Assembly: GCF_026191185.1 (NCBI RefSeq)
Contig: NZ_JAPHOV010000001.1
Location: 3,196,501 to 3,260,500, forward strand
Source: Legionella sp. PATHC032
Lineage (GTDB): Bacteria > Pseudomonadota > Gammaproteobacteria > Legionellales > Legionellaceae
DNA: 64,000 bases
Reading direction: 5' to 3'
Position numbers and translations under genes: made by a program. The notes under the pieces are model-generated. The model worked only from the letters and a program-made list of their open reading frames with translations. It was not told the origin of the DNA and ran no database searches. Within the stretch, counting starts at the first letter, position 1. Every line of letters starts with the position of its first letter. Positions 16,918-26,151 of this stretch are shown one piece after another.

Positions 16918-17712
16918 TTAAACGGCGATAGGTGCTTTAATCGCAGGATGTGATTGATAATTCACAAATTCAAAATCCTCATAAGCATAATCAAATAAAG
17001 AAACCGGTTTTCTCTTGATTGCTAAGGAGGGTAATGGCAAAGGTTCTCTTGTTAATTGAGTTTGCGCTTGCTCCAAATGATTAAGATACAAGTGGCAATC
17101 TCCCCCGGTCCAGATAAATTCAGCCACATCCAAATTACATTGCTGAGCAACCATGTGGGTAAGCAAAGAATAAGAAGCAATATTGAAAGGAACTCCTAAA
17201 AATACATCGGCTGAGCGTTGGTACAATTGGCAAGATAACTTGTTATTGGCAACATAAAATTGAAACAAGGCATGACAAGGCATTAAAGCCATTTTATCCA
17301 ATTCCCCCACATTCCAGGCACTTACAATCAAGCGACGAGAATCAGGATTACTCTTGATTTGTTGCACTATTTCACTTAATTGATCAATAGTGCGTCCATC
17401 CGCAGTTGGCCAACTTCTCCATTGCTTTCCATACACTGGCCCCAAATCACCATTATTATCTGCCCATTCATCCCAAATGGTTACCCCGTTTTCCTTAAGA
17501 TAAGAGATATTGGTATCACCACGCAAAAACCACAGTAATTCATGGACAATACTTCTCGTATGCAGTTTTTTAGTAGTGACGAGCGGGAATCCCTTGGCCA
17601 AATCAAAACGCATTTGATACCCGAATACAGATAATGTTCCAGTTCCGGTTCTATCCGATTTTTCTATCCCATGTTGTAAAATATGTTCCAACAATTGCAA
17701 ATATGTTTTCAT
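16918..17712 (-). CDS. thyA: Thymidylate synthase
   Basis: 264 residues, the same length as the E. coli enzyme. It methylates dUMP to dTMP with methylene-tetrahydrofolate. The nucleophile is Cys146 in MPCHALFQF; the RTGTGT loop (residues 21-26), the [10 protein letters not shown] phosphate-binding segment and the terminal PIAV are conserved. It overlaps lgt by four bases (ATGA), as expected from the conserved lgt-thyA gene pair. Confidence 0.98.
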   Translation of the reverse strand: MKTYLQLLEHILQHGIEKSDRTGTGTLSVFGYQMRFDLAKGFPLVTTKKLHTRSIVHELLWFLRGDTNISYLKENGVTIWDEWADNNGDLGPVYGKQWRSWPTADGRTIDQLSEIVQQIKSNPDSRRLIVSAWNVGELDKMALMPCHALFQFYVANNKLSCQLYQRSADVFLGVPFNIASYSLLTHMVAQQCNLDVAEFIWTGGDCHLYLNHLEQAQTQLTREPLPLPSLAIKRKPVSLFDYAYEDFEFVNYQSHPAIKAPIAV

Positions 17713-18479
17713 CGCTTAGCCCACCATAACCAAATTCCAATTAATAACATCGGGATGGATAAAACCTGCCCCATTGTCAGCCAGCCAAATGCCACAAAAC
17801 CTAATTGCGAATCAGGTTGTCTAAAGCTTTCGGCAATTAACCTGCAAATGGCATATCCCATTAAAAATAAAGCGCTCACTCGTCCTTGTTGTCTTGGCTT
17901 TGACGCATAACACCAAATCAAAATAAATAAAGCGACTCCTTCCAAACCAAATTCATACAATTGAGAAGGGTGTCTTGGCTGATCATCCACATGAGGATAT
18001 CTCATACCCCATGGAACATCAGTGACACGCCCCCATAATTCCCCATTAATGAAATTCCCCAGGCGACCTGCCGCTAATCCTAAAGGGACTAAAGGCGCAA
18101 CAAAGTCTCCAACCTCCAAAAAAGTTTTTTTGTATTTACGGCAAAACAGCCATACAGCAATCACTACTCCAAGCAAACCGCCGTGGAAAGACATTCCGCC
18201 TTCCCATATTTTAAATAATAGCCAGGGCTGGTGTATAAACTCCTGAAAGTCATAAAACAGCATGTAACCTACCCGCCCCCCAAGAATAACACCAAGTGCA
18301 CTATAAAAGATCAAATCACTTAACTGATCGTTATTCCAGTTCAATTTATAATGTTTGATACGCCAATAACCCAACAACCAGGCACCAACAAACCCGATTA
18401 AATACATCAAACCATACCAATGAACTTTTAATGGCCCTAAAGAAAAAGCAATTGGATTAATATTTGGATAAGTGAGCAT
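17709..18479 (-). CDS. lgt: Prolipoprotein diacylglyceryl transferase
   Basis: A 256-residue integral membrane enzyme with about seven helices that transfers diacylglycerol from phosphatidylglycerol to the lipobox cysteine. The Lgt signature [13 protein letters not shown] and the conserved HGGLLG motif (essential His and Arg region) are present. It lies 17 bases downstream of the TSUP permease and overlaps thyA. Confidence 0.97.
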   Translation of the reverse strand: MLTYPNINPIAFSLGPLKVHWYGLMYLIGFVGAWLLGYWRIKHYKLNWNNDQLSDLIFYSALGVILGGRVGYMLFYDFQEFIHQPWLLFKIWEGGMSFHGGLLGVVIAVWLFCRKYKKTFLEVGDFVAPLVPLGLAAGRLGNFINGELWGRVTDVPWGMRYPHVDDQPRHPSQLYEFGLEGVALFILIWCYASKPRQQGRVSALFLMGYAICRLIAESFRQPDSQLGFVAFGWLTMGQVLSIPMLLIGIWLWWAKR

Positions 18480-18496
18480 GGTTATTCAAATTCCTT

Positions 18497-19303
18497 TCAC
18501 AAAAACATATGAATTGCAGTGATAATTAAAATCACAATAAATCCATATCTTAAATAATTTACGGGTAAAAGATAATTTAATTTCGCCCCAAATGGCGCAA
18601 TCAAACTACTCGGAATTGCTACTCCTAAAACTGCTGGCCAATAAATATAGCCTGTAGAATACGAGATTTTTGTCATTTCTAATGTGCCAGTAATCATAAA
18701 CATAACTGTACCCACTATGCCAACTGCAAAAGTACCCAAATTGGATACTGCGGCAATTTTTCTGACTGGCACTCCACAATAGGTCAGATAAGGAACGATG
18801 ATTACACCTCCCCCAACACCTAATAAACCGGATATCGAACCTATAGAACTGCTGACTAAAGTATTGAGCCAATATCCCGGAAATTTATCAGTATGACTCA
18901 CTCGGACATCAAGAAGCATTTTCATTGCAACACCAAGCAAAAACAGTCCAAATAGTATTTTCAATAAATGGGTTGGAATCACAGAGGCCATTATGGAGCC
19001 TAAAATAGTGCCAAGCACCAAACCAGGCCATAACTTCTTAAACAGAGGTAAGAGTATATCATCCATTTTATTATGTGCTTTTAAGGATGCATAAGAAGTA
19101 AAAATCATCACCGCCAGCGAACAACCTGCAGCGACATGCATAAGGACATCTTCTGGAATCACCTGCGAGTGTTGAAAAATATAGACTAGTCCTGGTACTA
19201 CGATAAGCCCGCCACCAATTCCTAGAGTGCCTGCCATTATTCCTGCAAAAGCGCCAATAATGATGTAAATCACTCCATTAATTAGCAACTCGCCTGATAT
19301 CAT
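18497..19303 (-). CDS. TauE/SafE (TSUP)-family membrane permease
   Basis: 268 residues with seven to eight membrane helices and the two-fold repeated glycine-rich motif of the TSUP family (GTLGIGGGLIVVPGLVY near the start; SGLLGVGGGVIIVPYLTY in the second half). Members move sulfite, sulfoacetate or other organosulfur anions; the substrate here is unknown. It overlaps ptsP by four bases and sits between ptsP and lgt, a place where E. coli has no gene. Confidence 0.88.
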   Translation of the reverse strand: MISGELLINGVIYIIIGAFAGIMAGTLGIGGGLIVVPGLVYIFQHSQVIPEDVLMHVAAGCSLAVMIFTSYASLKAHNKMDDILLPLFKKLWPGLVLGTILGSIMASVIPTHLLKILFGLFLLGVAMKMLLDVRVSHTDKFPGYWLNTLVSSSIGSISGLLGVGGGVIIVPYLTYCGVPVRKIAAVSNLGTFAVGIVGTVMFMITGTLEMTKISYSTGYIYWPAVLGVAIPSSLIAPFGAKLNYLLPVNYLRYGFIVILIITAIHMFL

Positions 19304-21594
19304 GACTTTCCTGCTCTGATTAATCCCCCTAATCCTTCCTCTTCCAAAGCTTTTTGCAAATGAAATCGTATTTCAGCAGGATGTTCAAACTCCAAAACTT
19401 CTGCCAGAATTTTACGGGCATTAGCAATGGCAAAATTACGAATAACCCACTTCACCCTGGGTAAACTGGCGGAATTCATGCTTAACGTGTCAAAACCCAT
19501 AGCAATTAACAAGATCACCGCTAAAGGATCGCTAGCCATTTCACCACAAATACTCACCTCAACGCCAGCCGCATGCCCTCCTTCCACTATTTTTAGCAAT
19601 GTACGCAACATGGCTGGATGCAAGGGATCATAAAGCGCGGCAACTCGGGCGTTATTTCTATCCACAGCCAATAAGTATTGAGTGAGATCGTTACTACCCA
19701 CCGAAATAAAATCTACTCGTTTCGCCATTTCTCTTGCCAGATAAGCAGCAGCAGGCACTTCAATCATCACACCAATTTTAGGTTTTACTATTTTGCACCC
19801 CTCTTCCACCAGCTCTTCAAATGCCTGCTCAATCAAATAAACGGCTTCTTCTACTTCGCTAAGTGTTGTGACCATAGGCAACATGATACGTAAATTATCC
19901 AGTTCCTCACTGGCACGCATCATGGCACGGACCTGAATCAGAAAAACATCAGGATGATCAAGAGTTATTCTTATTCCACGCCATCCCAAATAGGGATTTT
20001 CCTCTTCAACTGGGAAATAAGGCAAAATTTTGTCGCCACCAATATCCAGGGTGCGCATAGTCACCAAACGTGGAGCAAAGGCCTTGAGAGTCTGTCTGTA
20101 AATAATGGTCTGCTCATCTTCTGAAGGGAATCGATCCCGACTCATAAATGGCACTTCGGAACGATACAAACCAACACCTTCTGCGCCAACACTCATTGAC
20201 AAACCAGCATCCATTGCCAAGCCGGTATTGACTTGCAAGGACACTCTGTAGCTGTCAGTAGTTTCAGCTGGTTTATCACGCAAGCTTACCAGGCTTTGGT
20301 TTAATTCCTGTTCTTCTTGAGCTAATTGCTTAAATTCCGCTAATAGTGATTTGGAAGGTGAAATATAAACATGTCCATAATAGCCATCAACAATTAAAGC
20401 CCGGCGCGATACCAGTTCTACTTTTAATCCTCTCAACCCCATCACAGTAGGTACACCGAGAGCTCTTGCCAAGATAGCAACATGGGAGTTATTGGAGCCT
20501 TTAGCTGAAACAACACCAGCCAATTGGCCTTCTGGAACTTCTGCCAAAGCGGCAGCAGTAATTTCTTCGCCGATTAAAATGGTTCTCTTCGGATAAACGA
20601 TTTCTTCTCTTTGGGTCCGTTGTAATTCCGCCAAAACTCTTCTGCCCAAGTCACGGAAATCACTGGCTCGTTCACGCAGATAATCATCACCCATGCTTTC
20701 AAATTGCTGCACATGTTTCTTAATAACCGTAGCCAGGGCAGCTTGAGCGCTAATTTGCTCTTCACGAATCACATGCTCGACTTCAGCACCCAAGCTATCT
20801 CTCTCCAAAATTCTTAAATACACATCGAATAAAGCATGCTCTTCCTCAGCAACAGTTTCTTTCATGCGTTTACTTAAACGCCTGATATCATCTCTTGTCG
20901 TTTCCAATGCTTCATAAAACGCATTGATTTCATCTTCCAATTCCTCAACTGGATTACGAGGGACCGCATCAATATCGGCAGGTGGGTACACAACTACAGC
21001 CGTACCAATTCCTATACCAGGAACACTGCCTATTCCAGTAAGAGCAGTGTAAGCCGCGTCTACCTTGTCGACTCCTATACCCTTTTTAGGTTGTGTTAAC
21101 TCGGCCAGTTCACCTGTTGCCTCTGCATGAGCAATAATTCCGCCTAATTGAGCCGCCAAGGTAATAAGAAATGATTCTTCAGCATCATCAAAATAACGTT
21201 GTTCAAGCTGTTGAACAACTAAAACACCATATAATTTTCTATGCTGAATAATAGGGACGCCTAAAAAAGCGTTCAGGTGATCTTCGCCAATTAATGGATT
21301 ATGGTAAAAATCCGGATGAGAAGGGGCATTTTCTATATTGATAGGTTCTTCTCTTCGTCCTATCAACCCGATAAGACCGCAATCAAGAGCAATTCTGACT
21401 CTAAACTCCGCTTGCTTGTTCAAACCTTCCGTGGCTATCAATACGTATTCGGCATTTTTATTATCAATAAGATAAACGGAAACAGCCTCCGCATTAATGG
21501 CTGTGTTAATACGTTGAACCAAAATGCCAAGTGCTTCTTTTAAATCACTGGCAGCGGTAACATCTTGTACTATCCGTTTAAGTATTTTAAGCAT
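19300..21594 (-). CDS. ptsP: PEP-protein phosphotransferase PtsP (enzyme I-Ntr)
   Basis: 764 residues: N-terminal GAF sensory domain (about 1-165), enzyme I N-terminal domain, PEP-utiliser phosphohistidine domain with the active His371 in GSNNSHVAI, and a C-terminal PEP-binding TIM barrel ending with the conserved ICGEMASDP cysteine motif. It starts the nitrogen-type phosphotransferase cascade by taking phosphate from PEP and passing it to NPr. Its ATG directly follows the rppH stop with no gap, matching the rppH-ptsP pair seen in other gamma-proteobacteria. Confidence 0.96.
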   Translation of the reverse strand: MLKILKRIVQDVTAASDLKEALGILVQRINTAINAEAVSVYLIDNKNAEYVLIATEGLNKQAEFRVRIALDCGLIGLIGRREEPINIENAPSHPDFYHNPLIGEDHLNAFLGVPIIQHRKLYGVLVVQQLEQRYFDDAEESFLITLAAQLGGIIAHAEATGELAELTQPKKGIGVDKVDAAYTALTGIGSVPGIGIGTAVVVYPPADIDAVPRNPVEELEDEINAFYEALETTRDDIRRLSKRMKETVAEEEHALFDVYLRILERDSLGAEVEHVIREEQISAQAALATVIKKHVQQFESMGDDYLRERASDFRDLGRRVLAELQRTQREEIVYPKRTILIGEEITAAALAEVPEGQLAGVVSAKGSNNSHVAILARALGVPTVMGLRGLKVELVSRRALIVDGYYGHVYISPSKSLLAEFKQLAQEEQELNQSLVSLRDKPAETTDSYRVSLQVNTGLAMDAGLSMSVGAEGVGLYRSEVPFMSRDRFPSEDEQTIIYRQTLKAFAPRLVTMRTLDIGGDKILPYFPVEEENPYLGWRGIRITLDHPDVFLIQVRAMMRASEELDNLRIMLPMVTTLSEVEEAVYLIEQAFEELVEEGCKIVKPKIGVMIEVPAAAYLAREMAKRVDFISVGSNDLTQYLLAVDRNNARVAALYDPLHPAMLRTLLKIVEGGHAAGVEVSICGEMASDPLAVILLIAMGFDTLSMNSASLPRVKWVIRNFAIANARKILAEVLEFEHPAEIRFHLQKALEEEGLGGLIRAGKS

Positions 21595-22122
21595 CTAAGC
21601 TCTTTGATTACCTCTTTTACGTTTTAAGCCATAAGGGGTACGGCGTTCTTTTTTTAACAAAGGTTCTAATTCTTTTAACGCTTGAATGTAGACCTGCCTC
21701 TTAAAGAAAATAACTTGTTGTTCGGGCTCATGAAAGTCTACCCACCGCCAGCTATCAAATTCGGGAGAATCACTCAAATCCAATCTCACTTTTTGCTCGC
21801 TTGTTACAAGCTTTAACAAATACCATTTTTGTTTCTGGCCAATAACCAAAGGCTCACTGCCATGACGCAAATATTGTTTGGGAAGTCGATACTTTAGCCA
21901 ACGTCTGGTCGAACCCAATATTTCAACATCACCTTTATCTAATCCTACTTCTTCATGCAATTCACGATACATTGCTTGCATGGCCGTCTCGCCTGGTGCC
22001 AATCCACCTTGCGGGAATTGCCAAGCGTCATGCCCGCTTCGTCTCCCCCAAAAAACTCTATCGGAATCGTTGACGAGTATAATACCTACATTCAAGCGAT
22101 ATCCGGCACGATCGATAACCAT
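21595..22122 (-). CDS. rppH: RNA pyrophosphohydrolase
   Basis: 175 residues with a complete Nudix box at residues 39-61 (G-x5-E-x7-REL-x2-EEVG). It removes pyrophosphate from the 5' end of triphosphorylated mRNA and so starts RNase E-dependent decay. The basic C-terminal tail (KRKRGNQR) fits the family. It is the first gene of the rppH-ptsP-TSUP-lgt-thyA operon. Confidence 0.94.
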   Translation of the reverse strand: MVIDRAGYRLNVGIILVNDSDRVFWGRRSGHDAWQFPQGGLAPGETAMQAMYRELHEEVGLDKGDVEILGSTRRWLKYRLPKQYLRHGSEPLVIGQKQKWYLLKLVTSEQKVRLDLSDSPEFDSWRWVDFHEPEQQVIFFKRQVYIQALKELEPLLKKERRTPYGLKRKRGNQRA

Positions 22123-22337
22123 GATGTCACTGCTTAGAATAAACCGTTAATAACTTGATTTTTCCACAAAGTACAAGAGCTTACAATTAAATCTGTAAAT
22201 ATTATTTGGACTAATTTATTCCTTGTTTTTATATTGCATTTTCTGATTCATTATAGAACAAAAATTGCTCATCATAATGACTCTCAACACCTTCGAGACT
22301 TATGGTTTTATTGTACTTAATAACATCACACATTATT

Positions 22338-22394
22338 CGCTTCCTAATGGTTACAGGCCTTATTGTGATAAGCCGAGCCGCGACCATTAGAGAG
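22338..22394. repeat. Degraded copy of the 16.5-kb palindromic element
   Basis: The right arm GAGCCGCGACCATTAGAGAG (22375-22394) and left arm at 22338-22359 align with the arms of the element at 16455-16552, but several bases have changed so the stem is weaker. With the second repeat at 22421-22540 it occupies much of the 496-base gap between rppH and ansA, where no gene is visible. Confidence 0.6.
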
Positions 22395-22420
22395 TACATA
22401 ATAATATGGCAACATATTGA

Positions 22421-22540
22421 TGATTTACGAAAAACCCCAAAATCAAAGCAAAAAATGTTTTTAATGAAGGAGTTTAGATAAACTAAATGACCGAATTAAA
22501 AACTTTTTTAACGAAAAGATTGGGGTTATTCGTGAGTCCT
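22421..22540. repeat. Hairpin-forming non-coding repeat (copy A)
   Basis: A 120-base sequence whose halves are imperfect inverted repeats: TTACGAAAAACCCCAA on the left answers TTGGGGTTATTCGTGAG on the right, and the inner AAAAAATGTTTTTAAT answers ATTAAAAACTTTTTTAAC. A shorter relative lies at 35599-35669. No ORF of note. The arrangement is like a MITE or an old palindromic repeat. It ends 79 bases before ansA. Confidence 0.7.
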
Positions 22541-22618
22541 AAAATTAGTTGTTATTGGTATAGCCAAGTTTTCGCTATACTTATCGAAACAATAGCAAAT
22601 CATTGATTATAAATCCGC

Positions 22619-23629
22619 ATGAAAAAACGAGTTTTAATTATCAATACTGGTGGCACAATCAGTAGCATAAAAACATCGCATGGTTATGAGCCTTCACCAG
22701 GATTCATTCAAAAAGCGTTGGCAGGCATTCCTGCACTAAAACATCAAGACATGCCTGACTACATTATTAAAGAATATCAGCCGCTACTTGATTCCTCTAA
22801 TATGACCGTCACGGAATGGAACAGGATTGCCAGAGATATTGCTCACGAATACGAACAATTTGACGGATTTGTTGTTTTACATGGCACCGATACTATGGCT
22901 TATACTGCTTCCGCTTTGTCATTTATGTTAGAGTATTTGGGAAAACCAGTCATAGTCACTGGTTCACAGATTCCTTTATCCGAGATCCGTAATGATGCGA
23001 CAGATAATCTCATTACCTCCTTGTGGCTTTGTGCTCATCAGCCTATCCATGAGGTATGCATCTATTTTAATCAACATTTGTTTCGAGGCAACCGCACTCA
23101 AAAGATTAGCGCCCAACGCTTCAATGCTTTTGATTCGCCCAACTACCCACCTTTGGCATCGATTGGTATCAATATAGAATTACATCAACATCGTTTATTG
23201 CCACGTCCCAAAGCACCGTTCCATCTGCAAACTATTACTCCTCATTTTATCGCCAATTTCCGCCTGTTTCCAGGTTTTGCCTCTGACGTTCTTGAATACA
23301 TTTTAAATCAACCTTTACGGGGTTTAATCCTTGAAACCTATGGGGCAGGTAATGCGCAGAACAATGATCCAAGATTTTTACATTTGCTTAAGGAGGCTTG
23401 TGGCAGGGGGGTTATTATTATTAATTGCACTCAATGCCACCAGGGAAAAGTGGAAATGAATCAATACGCAACAGGACATACTTTAAAAGAGGCGGGCTTG
23501 ATTAGCGGTCATGATATGACACCTGAAGCGGCTCATTGCAAATTGCTGTACTTATTAAGCAAGAATCTGGAAATCCCTGAAATCAAAAAACTTATTGAAA
23601 CCAATTTGTGTGGTGAACTGCAGGTTTAA
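22619..23629 (+). CDS. ansA: L-asparaginase, cytoplasmic type I
   Basis: 336 residues, with the N-terminal catalytic Thr motif (TGGTISS, residues 10-16) and the second catalytic motif VLHGTDTMAYTASAL. No signal peptide, and the length fits the type I enzymes (AnsA, 338 in E. coli) rather than the periplasmic type II. It hydrolyses asparagine to aspartate and ammonia. It is monocistronic, preceded by repeats and followed by a convergent gene. Confidence 0.93.
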   Translation: MKKRVLIINTGGTISSIKTSHGYEPSPGFIQKALAGIPALKHQDMPDYIIKEYQPLLDSSNMTVTEWNRIARDIAHEYEQFDGFVVLHGTDTMAYTASALSFMLEYLGKPVIVTGSQIPLSEIRNDATDNLITSLWLCAHQPIHEVCIYFNQHLFRGNRTQKISAQRFNAFDSPNYPPLASIGINIELHQHRLLPRPKAPFHLQTITPHFIANFRLFPGFASDVLEYILNQPLRGLILETYGAGNAQNNDPRFLHLLKEACGRGVIIINCTQCHQGKVEMNQYATGHTLKEAGLISGHDMTPEAAHCKLLYLLSKNLEIPEIKKLIETNLCGELQV

Positions 23630-23743
23630 GAACGAGGGATCTCCTTGCTCCAGCAGAAAATATCTTTTGGAGACCTCTCGCATAGATTTGAGCCTGAAAA
23701 ATCAACCCATATCTATTACATTCCAATGTTGTCAGAAGGTGAC

Positions 23744-24628
23744 TTACATCGTATGAGTCTGATCGGATGAATGTTCCTCATCCTCTTCTTCTGTTGCCTC
23801 TGTTTTTTTTACATCGGATGGTTTGCTGTCTTCTTGCTTTGTCGTTGTTTGTTTTACCACTGGTCTTTCAAATTGGCTTTCCGTCATTCCTTGAATAGTG
23901 CGAACAGCCGTATTAAATTCAACTCCAAAGCGTCCTTCTCCTGAACTAAACCAATCCGATGGCGTAACCACTGAAACACCCCAAAAGCTTAAACCAGGAA
24001 GCGAAAAACCTTTATCTTTCTTGATAGCGTTTTGATTGTCTTGGGCAAGATCTTGCAATACTTGCAACGCTCTTTTTCTTTGTTCTTCCAGATTGTGGGT
24101 TGGATTAATTCGCTCACTTAACGCTTGCAGTCTTACTGCCAATTGCCCTTCTTTTTTGGTTCTGATTTCGTAATCGATCCCTGTTCTGGGACTAAAAATT
24201 TCATCACCCAGATAGATGGCAGCATGGTAATAGACAATATTTTCAGGCGTTTCTGTATAAGCCCTATTTAACAGATCAAAATCAAATTTCTTTAGTTTGC
24301 CAAGAAAATCGTTGGAATGATTTTTCAAATTATTGAGACAAGTGACAGACTCTCCTTTATCTCTCGGCTCACCATAGGATTCTCTTATGGATTGAATTTG
24401 TATTCGGGCAGTATCTATCAATGTATTGATTGACAGCAAATCCGCTTCGTCATTGCCTGTATCTTTAAAGAGAACGATACTTTCTTCCAGTTTATCAATG
24501 ACATTCTTTTGATCGATTGATAATTTTGTATTATACCCAAGGGTTTCTGACTTCCATTTCAAATTGGCAGATAACTCGCTCAATTTTTCCTTTATTAATT
24601 TCTTTAAAACCTTTAGAAATATATTCAT
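23744..24628 (-). CDS. Hypothetical protein, candidate Dot/Icm effector
   Basis: 294 residues, no signal peptide or membrane helix, no family recognised. It appears mainly helical and basic in the N-terminal 150 residues. The C-terminal 40 residues are polar and very acidic (EATEEEDEEHSSDQTHTM), a composition like the E-block and Ser/Thr-rich translocation signals of Legionella Dot/Icm substrates. Strong ribosome site AAGGAG upstream of ATG 24628. It stands alone between two housekeeping genes, typical for scattered effector genes. Effector status is inference. Confidence 0.7.
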   Translation of the reverse strand: MNIFLKVLKKLIKEKLSELSANLKWKSETLGYNTKLSIDQKNVIDKLEESIVLFKDTGNDEADLLSINTLIDTARIQIQSIRESYGEPRDKGESVTCLNNLKNHSNDFLGKLKKFDFDLLNRAYTETPENIVYYHAAIYLGDEIFSPRTGIDYEIRTKKEGQLAVRLQALSERINPTHNLEEQRKRALQVLQDLAQDNQNAIKKDKGFSLPGLSFWGVSVVTPSDWFSSGEGRFGVEFNTAVRTIQGMTESQFERPVVKQTTTKQEDSKPSDVKKTEATEEEDEEHSSDQTHTM

Positions 24629-24749
24629 TGCTCTACTCCTTTAACTGCAACTTATTTATCATATAACTCTTTACATCATTCATAACATTGGGGCAGACTG
24701 TTTAAATCAGCACCGATTATGATATTTAACTTAGGAAAACACAAATCTC

Positions 24750-26135
24750 ATGAATTTACAAATTATTATTTTAGCTGCAGGGCAAGGTAAAAGAATGTAT
24801 TCGGACACGCCCAAAGTTCTTCACCACCTAGCCGGCAAACCGATGCTAACCCACGTCGTGGAAACCGCTCGGCAACTAAGCCCCGATGCAATTCATGTCA
24901 TTTATGGTCATGGTGGTGAACAAATTAAAAATTCACTCCCCGACTTACCTGTTCATTGGGTGCATCAGGCAGAGCAACTAGGAACTGGCCATGCCGTTTT
25001 GCAAGCCATACCCTATATCCCTGACGATGCATACGTTCTGGTTTTATCTGCTGATGTTCCCCTGATTCAAGTAGAAACTCTTCAATCATTAATTGAATGC
25101 AGCCAACGTCAAAATCCAGATCATCCTGTTTTAGCACTCCTGGTTGCAGAACTAGAAAATCCAAGCGGTCTTGGGCGTATTATCAGAAACAACCAAGGTG
25201 AAATTTATAGCATTGTAGAAGAAAAGGATGCAAGTGAGCAAGTAAAGAATATAAAAGAAATTTATTCTGGAGTTTGTTGCACTTTGGCAAGTAACCTGAA
25301 GAAATGGTTGCCTCAACTAAGCAACGACAACGCACAGGGTGAATATTATTTAACTGAAATTATCTCATTGGCTGTACAAAGTAAAATGCCCATTACGTCA
25401 TTAACAGCTAAAAATAATTTTGAAATCCAGGGCATCAATAATCGCCAACAATTACAGCAACTGGAGCGCATCTGGCAACAAAGAATGGCTAATCAACTCA
25501 TGGAAAAAGGCGTCACTCTGGCTGATGCCAATCGCTTTGATTTGAGAGGTGAGTTATATTGCGGCAAAGACGTCTACATCGACATTAATTGCATTTTTAC
25601 TGGTAAGGTGGTTTTAGGCAATGGCTGCAAAATTGGCCCAAACTGCAGTCTGACAAATGTCACATTAGGCGATGGATGTGAAATTTATGCCAATAGCGTA
25701 TTGGAAGGCTGTCATATAGCAAATGACTGCCACATTGGCCCCTTTGCCCGCTTGCGCTCAGGAACGCAATTGGCTTCCCATTGTAAAATTGGCAATTTTG
25801 TCGAAACTAAAAAAGCGATTTTTGATGAAGGCACGAAGGCCAGTCACCTCAGTTATTTAGGGGATGTTTTACTAGGGAAAAATGTAAACGTTGGCGCTGG
25901 AACCATTACTTGTAATTACGATGGGGTTAATAAACATCAGACCATTATCGAAGATGGTGTTTTTATTGGGTCAGATACTCAATTAGTTGCTCCAGTTACT
26001 GTGGGCGCTAATGCAACAATAGGAGCAGGGAGTACCATACGCAGGAATGTGCCACCTGATGAGTTAACATTAACCGAATCACGACAAAAAACCATCTATG
26101 GCTGGAAAAGGCCGGTAAAAAAGGAGAGAGGTTAA
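24750..26135 (+). CDS. glmU: Bifunctional N-acetylglucosamine-1-phosphate uridyltransferase/glucosamine-1-phosphate acetyltransferase
   Basis: 461 residues. The N-terminal nucleotidyltransferase half starts with LAAGQGKRMYSD and includes the LSADVPLI metal-binding Asp; the C-terminal half is a left-handed beta-helix of hexapeptide repeats (LGNGCKIGPNCSL and following) with the acetyltransferase motif VGAGTITCNYDG. It makes UDP-GlcNAc for peptidoglycan and LPS. The permease gene follows after 16 bases, so they may be co-transcribed. Confidence 0.97.
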   Translation: MNLQIIILAAGQGKRMYSDTPKVLHHLAGKPMLTHVVETARQLSPDAIHVIYGHGGEQIKNSLPDLPVHWVHQAEQLGTGHAVLQAIPYIPDDAYVLVLSADVPLIQVETLQSLIECSQRQNPDHPVLALLVAELENPSGLGRIIRNNQGEIYSIVEEKDASEQVKNIKEIYSGVCCTLASNLKKWLPQLSNDNAQGEYYLTEIISLAVQSKMPITSLTAKNNFEIQGINNRQQLQQLERIWQQRMANQLMEKGVTLADANRFDLRGELYCGKDVYIDINCIFTGKVVLGNGCKIGPNCSLTNVTLGDGCEIYANSVLEGCHIANDCHIGPFARLRSGTQLASHCKIGNFVETKKAIFDEGTKASHLSYLGDVLLGKNVNVGAGTITCNYDGVNKHQTIIEDGVFIGSDTQLVAPVTVGANATIGAGSTIRRNVPPDELTLTESRQKTIYGWKRPVKKERG

Positions 26136-26151
26136 ATAAAAGAGGACAGAA

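Noticed and set aside
23630-23743. Hairpin GAGGGATCTCC/GGAGACCTCTC after ansA as a terminator
   Set aside because: Only 8 of 11 pairs match, the loop is long and there is no T-run.
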